Shown: piece by piece, positions 60,121 through 64,000 of the stretch
Layout of the letters: every line of letters starts with the position of its first letter
How positions within the stretch are numbered: position 1 is the stretch's first letter
Assembly (NCBI GenBank): GCA_022711765.1
Contig: JAKLEB010000001.1
Coordinates: 2,084,083-2,148,082 of the forward strand
DNA from: Candidatus Krumholzibacteriota bacterium
Lineage (GTDB): Bacteria > Krumholzibacteriota > Krumholzibacteriia > LZORAL124-64-63
DNA: 64,000 bases
Direction of reading: 5' to 3'
Notes under the pieces: generated by a model
The model's database searches: none
What the model was told of the DNA's origin: nothing
Seen by the model: the letters and a program-made list of their open reading frames with translations, nothing else
Translations under genes and position numbers: made by a program

Positions 60121-60972
60121 ATGCGAACCATTCTCGTGATCGCGCTCTTCACCTTGCTTGCCGGCGGCAGTCCAGCCGCAGCCCAAGACTGGGTCGCGCT
60201 CTGGCGGATCGGCGATTCGTTCTTCGGCATGGCGGAGAGCGGCGACGTCTACCGGCACGACCCGGCCACCGGCGAGACGGAGTTCGTTGGATCGTTCGGC
60301 GCCGGCGCGTGGGTCTCGTTCGGTCGGCAGGACGACCTCCTTTTGGCGCTCAAGTCGGACGGCGAGGTCTGGACGATGCCTGCCTCGACCGCCACCGCGG
60401 TCCTGACCTGGGCGCTCCCGGCCGACCGCTCGTGGTGCGCGCTCCAGCAGCACCCTGACACCGCGCCCTGGTGCGCCATCTCGTGCGACGGCGAAGTCTG
60501 GCGACTCGACGAACCGCAGCAGCTGTTGGCGGACTTCGGCCTCTTCGCGGCCGGACCGTGGATCTGCATCGCAACCGCCGACGATTCGTTCATCGCCACC
60601 ATGGAGAACGGAGACACCTGGCAGGGATACGGCGAGTACTTCGAGCCGTCTGGCACCTATGGTCCCGGCCCGTGGGTCGGGTTCTCGCGCACGTATGGGC
60701 TCGGCGGCGAGTTCCTGGCGTTGAATCCCGGCGGCGAGATCTGGGCGCACGACTGGTCAGGAAATCCCTCCCTCTACCTGGCGCTTCCCGCGGATCGCGA
60801 GTGGTGTGCGCTGTTGAGCGGGCCGGTCTGGAACAGCGGCCCCGGGTATGCGCTCACCTGCGCAGGGGAGATCTGGTCGGTGGAATCGACCCCGGCGCAG
60901 GTCGGGACCTTCGCGTTGCCGGTACCCGTCGAACAGACGACGTGGGGGCGACTCAAGAACCGCTTCCGGTGA
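60121..60972 (+). CDS. Secreted six-repeat propeller-like protein with W-K-F tail
   Basis: A 283-residue exported protein (signal peptide 'MRTILVIALFTLLAGGSPAA'). It has six repeats of about 35-42 residues, each with a Trp-x-(A/V/C) strand and a 'GE(V/I)W' or 'GDVY' turn, for example 'DWVALWRIGDSFFGMAESGD', 'GAWVSFGRQDDLLLALKSDG' and 'REWCALLSGPVWNSGPGYAL'. This fits a six-bladed beta-propeller. It ends in 'PVEQTTWGRLKNRFR', one of four related C-terminal tails in the window. AAGGAGG lies 6 bp before the ATG. Function unknown. Confidence 0.72.
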   Translation: MRTILVIALFTLLAGGSPAAAQDWVALWRIGDSFFGMAESGDVYRHDPATGETEFVGSFGAGAWVSFGRQDDLLLALKSDGEVWTMPASTATAVLTWALPADRSWCALQQHPDTAPWCAISCDGEVWRLDEPQQLLADFGLFAAGPWICIATADDSFIATMENGDTWQGYGEYFEPSGTYGPGPWVGFSRTYGLGGEFLALNPGGEIWAHDWSGNPSLYLALPADREWCALLSGPVWNSGPGYALTCAGEIWSVESTPAQVGTFALPVPVEQTTWGRLKNRFR

Positions 60973-61056
60973 GTCGCACTCGCCGGGGGATCCCGTCGCG
61001 GGAGGCGACTCGCCGGACATGGGCAACGCGCGAGCGTGCGCGATCCGCGGCGCCCG

Positions 61057-62082
61057 TCATTCGAACAGGCTCTTGATCGCCGTCCAGCTCTGGCGCTCGA
61101 CGGCAACCGGCTCGAGGTTCAAGAGCAGCAGGTACTCGTACTCGTACGTGTCGCCGTCCCAGAACGAGGTAGGGCCGACCCAGAACCATACCAGCGAGCC
61201 AGCCGGGCCTGTGATGGTCAGGGTGGCGTCATACGGCCAGATCACGATACTCTGGACGACACCCACCGAACCGCAATCCTGCGGACCGAGTTCGAACATG
61301 TAGGTGGACATTTCCGCGCAGCCGGTGACCTCCAGCACGCCGCCGTCCGGGATGACGATGTGGAACCAGTCGGTGTCGCGAGAAGAACCCCCGCTGGCGC
61401 TCAGATAGAATCCCGTCACTCCACAGAATGCGGGCTGCGTGATCGGCTGGAAGGGGTAGCCGAAGTCGGGGCTGTTGCAGCCGCCGTTCCAGGCGTCGAC
61501 GTAGCCATCGACGATCTCCGGCTCGTTCTCGAGCTGAGCGCCGTCCGGGCAGACGACGAAGCAGCCGCACGTCCATTCCTCGATGGAACCCGAGTACGTC
61601 CCGGACGCCCCGCCGTAGCCATCGATGATCAGGAAATATTGGACACCGGCAAAGACGAGAACCGGCCCCAGGAATGAGGTGTAGTCACCGTAGAAGTCGT
61701 CGTTGCAGGCGATCAGGTTCAGGCTCTGGTCGTAGATGTAGATCTTCGTGTCGTACTGCGACCCATACATATCAACGTAGAGGCACGGAATGTCGAACCC
61801 GGGCGTGAAGGTGTAGACGACATCCGGCGCCGTGGAGCCGGTGTAGGGGCAGATCTCGTCGTAATCGTTGGTATAGCCGGCGGTCGTCCCGCTGAACGAC
61901 GTTCCGATCGAGAGCGGTACCGCGGTCAGGATCGTGTCGCCCCCCTGCCGCAAAATCTCGGGATCGGGCGGCGGCGGGGTGACCTGCGCTGCGGGCTTGG
62001 CCGGGCGCGACGTCCCGAGGTCGTGGGCCGCTGCCGGCCACGCCGGGACGATGACGAGCAGAATCAGCGCGAGCGTTCGCAT
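61057..62082 (-). CDS. Secreted protein with C-terminal W-K-F tail (paralogue of 28079 gene)
   Basis: A 341-residue exported protein (signal peptide 'MRTLALILLVIVPAWPAAA'). It is closely similar to the 28079-29086 protein throughout: 'NDYDEICPYTGSTAPDVVYT', 'GSQYDTKIYIYDQSLNLIAC', 'SSRDTDWFHIVIPDGGVLEV' and the same Cys pattern. It ends in 'VERQSWTAIKSLFE'. The repeated 'DVVY...YDTKIYIYD' units look like pre-peptidase C-terminal-type beta modules. Function unknown. ATG 62082 follows AAGGGGA at about 8 bp. An extended -10 (TGCTACAAT, 62234-62226) predicts a leader of about 140 bases, as for its paralogue. Confidence 0.75.
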   Translation of the reverse strand: MRTLALILLVIVPAWPAAAHDLGTSRPAKPAAQVTPPPPDPEILRQGGDTILTAVPLSIGTSFSGTTAGYTNDYDEICPYTGSTAPDVVYTFTPGFDIPCLYVDMYGSQYDTKIYIYDQSLNLIACNDDFYGDYTSFLGPVLVFAGVQYFLIIDGYGGASGTYSGSIEEWTCGCFVVCPDGAQLENEPEIVDGYVDAWNGGCNSPDFGYPFQPITQPAFCGVTGFYLSASGGSSRDTDWFHIVIPDGGVLEVTGCAEMSTYMFELGPQDCGSVGVVQSIVIWPYDATLTITGPAGSLVWFWVGPTSFWDGDTYEYEYLLLLNLEPVAVERQSWTAIKSLFE

Positions 62083-62225
62083 GGCGGTTTCCCCTTCGGC
62101 TTCTGGCATGGATCGCCGCCGCTACTGGACTCGCGACGGAGTGATCGAATCCGAGCGCGGGCCGCAACCCGTGGCTATTCCGAAGGCATCCCCCAGGCGA
62201 CCCCCGCTCGGGGGAGCCCGCGACG

Positions 62226-62234
62226 ATTGTAGCA
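62226..62234 (-). promoter_or_regulatory. Extended -10 of the 61057-62082 gene
   Basis: TGCTACAAT on the minus strand; TACAAT is a 5/6 -10. A TTGACG element lies 21 bp further upstream, a spacing that is too long for a standard promoter. The remaining 62235-62437 bases show no coding character. Confidence 0.45.
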
Positions 62235-62437
62235 CGATTACGACGGCGCGCGCGTCAACGATTTCTGACCGGGCGCCCACGCGGCATTCGCGCGCCGCGA
62301 CCACGGCGGGGCTGACATGTCGCTGGTCGACGCCGTCCGCTGCAGCACGCCGGCGAGATCGGCGGAATTGGTCCTCACGGAGCTCCTGCGTCCAGATCGT
62401 CGCCAGGAGGACGGGGAAGACCATGGGCTCGCCAGCT

Positions 62438-64000
62438 TTACCTGATCAGCCCCAGCCTCACCATCCCGATTGTGTCACCAGACTCCACGCGGGCTACGTA
62501 GCTGCCCGAGCCCACGTTCCGTCCCCACGAATCACGGCCGTCCCAGACGGTTTCGCGGCTTCCCGCAGACAGGTTCTCGTCTACCAACGTGCGAACCAAA
62601 CGGCCGGCGAGATCGAAGATCGCCACACGTACCGGCCCGGCTTCCGCCAGGTCGAATCTGATGGTCGTTCGGGGATTGAAGGGATTCGGATACGCTGCGT
62701 ATACGGCGAACCGTTCCGGCAGTGGCTCGGACAGCTCCGGCGGCACCGCGATCGGGAAGTCCTCGCAGCGCGGGTATGTGGTCCAGCGGTCGAAGAGCAC
62801 GTGGTCGCTGACCGGATCTCCCGTACCGGGACCCTCGCCGCTGGGGCCGCTGGGATGCCCCCACCAGCAATCTCGGGCCGGCAGGCTGCCCAATCCGTCG
62901 GTGGGCGCCTGGGAGTAGACGCCGTAGTTCGTGTTGCCCACGATGCAACAGGCGACAATTTGCGGGCGCGCATCGGCGTTGGCGTAGATGCCGATGCGGT
63001 TCCCATGGAGGACGGAAAACGCCAGACGACCACTCGAACCTGTCCGCCACCGCGTTACGCCGACGCCTCCTACGCCACCATAAATGAGACTACAGTCGGT
63101 GAACGTGGCATTGCCCCCGCCCATGATGTCGACGCAGTTCCAGTCGCCAGGCGCACCGACCGAGGCGCCGTCACCATTCGAATCGCCCTCGTACCCATCG
63201 TCCCGGTACGACGTGAACACCACGCCTTCGGCCGACAACGCACCGCCAGAACCCACCAGGATCCCCGCGGCGATGTTGGATTTGACCGTCGTGCCCGGTA
63301 GCAGCGTCAGCACGGGCGAGCCCGCGCCCTCGATCCGCGCGTAATTGTCATCGTGGAAGTAGTACACCAGGCTGTCCGGCGGAACCGGCCACGTCGCCGA
63401 TCGGGTCAGCGTCCCGTTCTCGATCGCGATCCGCCCGTAGCGGCCGTCCGTTCGCGGGCGCAACGTGTTCTGCGCTACCAGGTCGCCGATGCAGTCCGGC
63501 ACCGCGTACAGCACGAAGCTCACGCTGTGGCTGTTCTGCGGCCCGATCACGTTGCCGGTGATCTGTTCGGCCGTCGCAGTGCCGCTCATGTACAGGCCCC
63601 AGCGGTTGTTCTGGAACCGACAGCCGGTCACCGGCACGCTGGCGTTGTGGATCCCCAGTCCCGTGTACGAGCTGGACAGGAACCGGCAGTCTTCGAGCGG
63701 GAACGAGCCGCCATTCACGTAGACCATGTGGTTGTCGCTGATGCCTCCGTAGAGGAAGTCGCAGTCCACCAACCGGCACGCGGCGGCCTGGAAGCCGGTG
63801 TTGAAGGACACCTGGTTCCAGTCGCCAGGTGCGCCCGCCGAGGCGCCGTCACCATTCGAATCGCCCTCGTACGCATCGTCCCGGTACGACGTGAACACCA
63901 CGCCTTCGGCCGACAACGCACCGCCAGAACCCACCAGGATCCCCGCGGCGATGTTGGATTTGACCGTCGTGCCCGGTAGCAGCGTCAGCACGGGCGAGCC
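62438..64000 (-). CDS. Parallel beta-helix protein with long repeats and FlgD-type sorting domain, N-terminus outside window
   Basis: The last 520 residues of a larger secreted protein. Repeating beta-helix rungs ('VNGGSFPLEDCRFLSSSYTG', 'CRFQNNRWGLYMSGTATAEQ') include a block beginning 'VLTLLPGTTVKSNIAAGILV' that appears twice, 226 residues apart. The two DNA copies differ at about 5 of 185 bases. The end is a FlgD-like sorting domain ('AAYPNPFNPRTTIRFDLAEA', 'NVGSGSYVARVESG'). The gene starts beyond base 64000, so the signal peptide is not visible. It resembles pectate-lyase-like or adhesin-like helices; no catalytic motif is recognised. Confidence 0.85.
   Translation of the reverse strand, partial: GSPVLTLLPGTTVKSNIAAGILVGSGGALSAEGVVFTSYRDDAYEGDSNGDGASAGAPGDWNQVSFNTGFQAAACRLVDCDFLYGGISDNHMVYVNGGSFPLEDCRFLSSSYTGLGIHNASVPVTGCRFQNNRWGLYMSGTATAEQITGNVIGPQNSHSVSFVLYAVPDCIGDLVAQNTLRPRTDGRYGRIAIENGTLTRSATWPVPPDSLVYYFHDDNYARIEGAGSPVLTLLPGTTVKSNIAAGILVGSGGALSAEGVVFTSYRDDGYEGDSNGDGASVGAPGDWNCVDIMGGGNATFTDCSLIYGGVGGVGVTRWRTGSSGRLAFSVLHGNRIGIYANADARPQIVACCIVGNTNYGVYSQAPTDGLGSLPARDCWWGHPSGPSGEGPGTGDPVSDHVLFDRWTTYPRCEDFPIAVPPELSEPLPERFAVYAAYPNPFNPRTTIRFDLAEAGPVRVAIFDLAGRLVRTLVDENLSAGSRETVWDGRDSWGRNVGSGSYVARVESGDTIGMVRLGLIR
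63138..63322. repeat. First copy of a 185-bp coding repeat
   Basis: Matches 63816-64000 with about 5 differences, offset by 678 bp (226 codons, in frame). Recent duplication or gene conversion within the beta-helix gene is likely. Confidence 0.9.
63816..64000. repeat. Second copy of a 185-bp coding repeat, cut by window edge
   Basis: Near-identical partner of 63138-63322; the match runs to the last base of the window, so the true repeat is longer. Confidence 0.9.

Noticed and set aside
1..64000. tRNA, rRNA or CRISPR arrays
   Set aside because: No cloverleaf, rRNA-like stretch or spaced short repeats were found when reading both strands.

Overview
The window is one contiguous piece of a very GC-rich bacterial chromosome with dense genes on both strands. 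Several secreted proteins end in a FlgD-like C-terminal domain of the kind used as a type IX-style sorting tag. Others end in a short tail of the form [ST]W[GST]xhK[SN]xF, and there are parallel beta-helix proteins, a TPR-CHAT protein behind an ECF sigma factor, and an AmmeMemoRadiSam locus. Together these suggest an uncultured lineage near the FCB group (Eisenbacteria or Krumholzibacteria-like). This placement is inference: the window holds no rRNA, tRNA or ribosomal protein gene to anchor it. No mobile element, CRISPR array or tRNA was seen.

Left part (1-24.8 kb). An ECF sigma / zinc-finger anti-sigma / TPR-CHAT operon runs off the left edge on the minus strand. Divergent to it is a GH130 glycosidase followed by an asparagine-synthase-like protein lacking the glutaminase Cys. 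Next is a TetR-controlled RND efflux operon. Its transporter reading frame continues without a break into a TolC-like outer-membrane protein but is cut by a single in-frame TAG. A secreted C45-like hydrolase and a large GT-C-like membrane protein lie on the minus strand. A GH38 alpha-mannosidase, a serine hydrolase and a Tat-exported aspartylglucosaminidase look like an N-glycan/glycopeptide breakdown set. A nucleotidyltransferase, an S26 peptidase, an HprK-like kinase and a PqqD protein form a compact peptide-modification-like cluster.

Middle (24.8-44 kb). A beta-helix gene is split by two in-frame TGA codons. It is followed by a secreted phosphodiesterase/nuclease, a secreted protein with the W-K-F tail, and a Cys-rich repeat protein. 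The AmmeMemoRadiSam operon has three genes with ATGA overlaps: a Tat-type radical SAM enzyme, a Memo-AMMECR1 fusion and a membrane spermidine-synthase-like protein. Then come a hybrid histidine kinase, DUF2905, a glutathione-synthetase-like ATP-grasp enzyme, DUF486, OsmC, a secreted Ig-like protein and RecQ.

Right part (44-64 kb). A secreted PQQ-type sugar dehydrogenase and a cyclase-family hydrolase are followed by a DUF7450-like secreted protein with a structured upstream region. The patatin / SLOG-like / deoxyribosyltransferase-like-TPR triad is the best candidate here for an undescribed conflict (defence) system. After it come a YfiT/DinB protein, an AraC regulator divergent from a methyltransferase, and an ECF42-type sigma factor with its DGPF/YCII partners. 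A run of small metabolic genes follows (DUF1697, Rnk, PLP lyase, DUF488, VOC). The end holds two more proteins with the W-K-F tail and a repeat-bearing beta-helix protein that leaves the window.

Promoters that can be read are sigma70-like. A recurring extended -10 (TGnTAnnnT) sits 20-60 bp before many starts.
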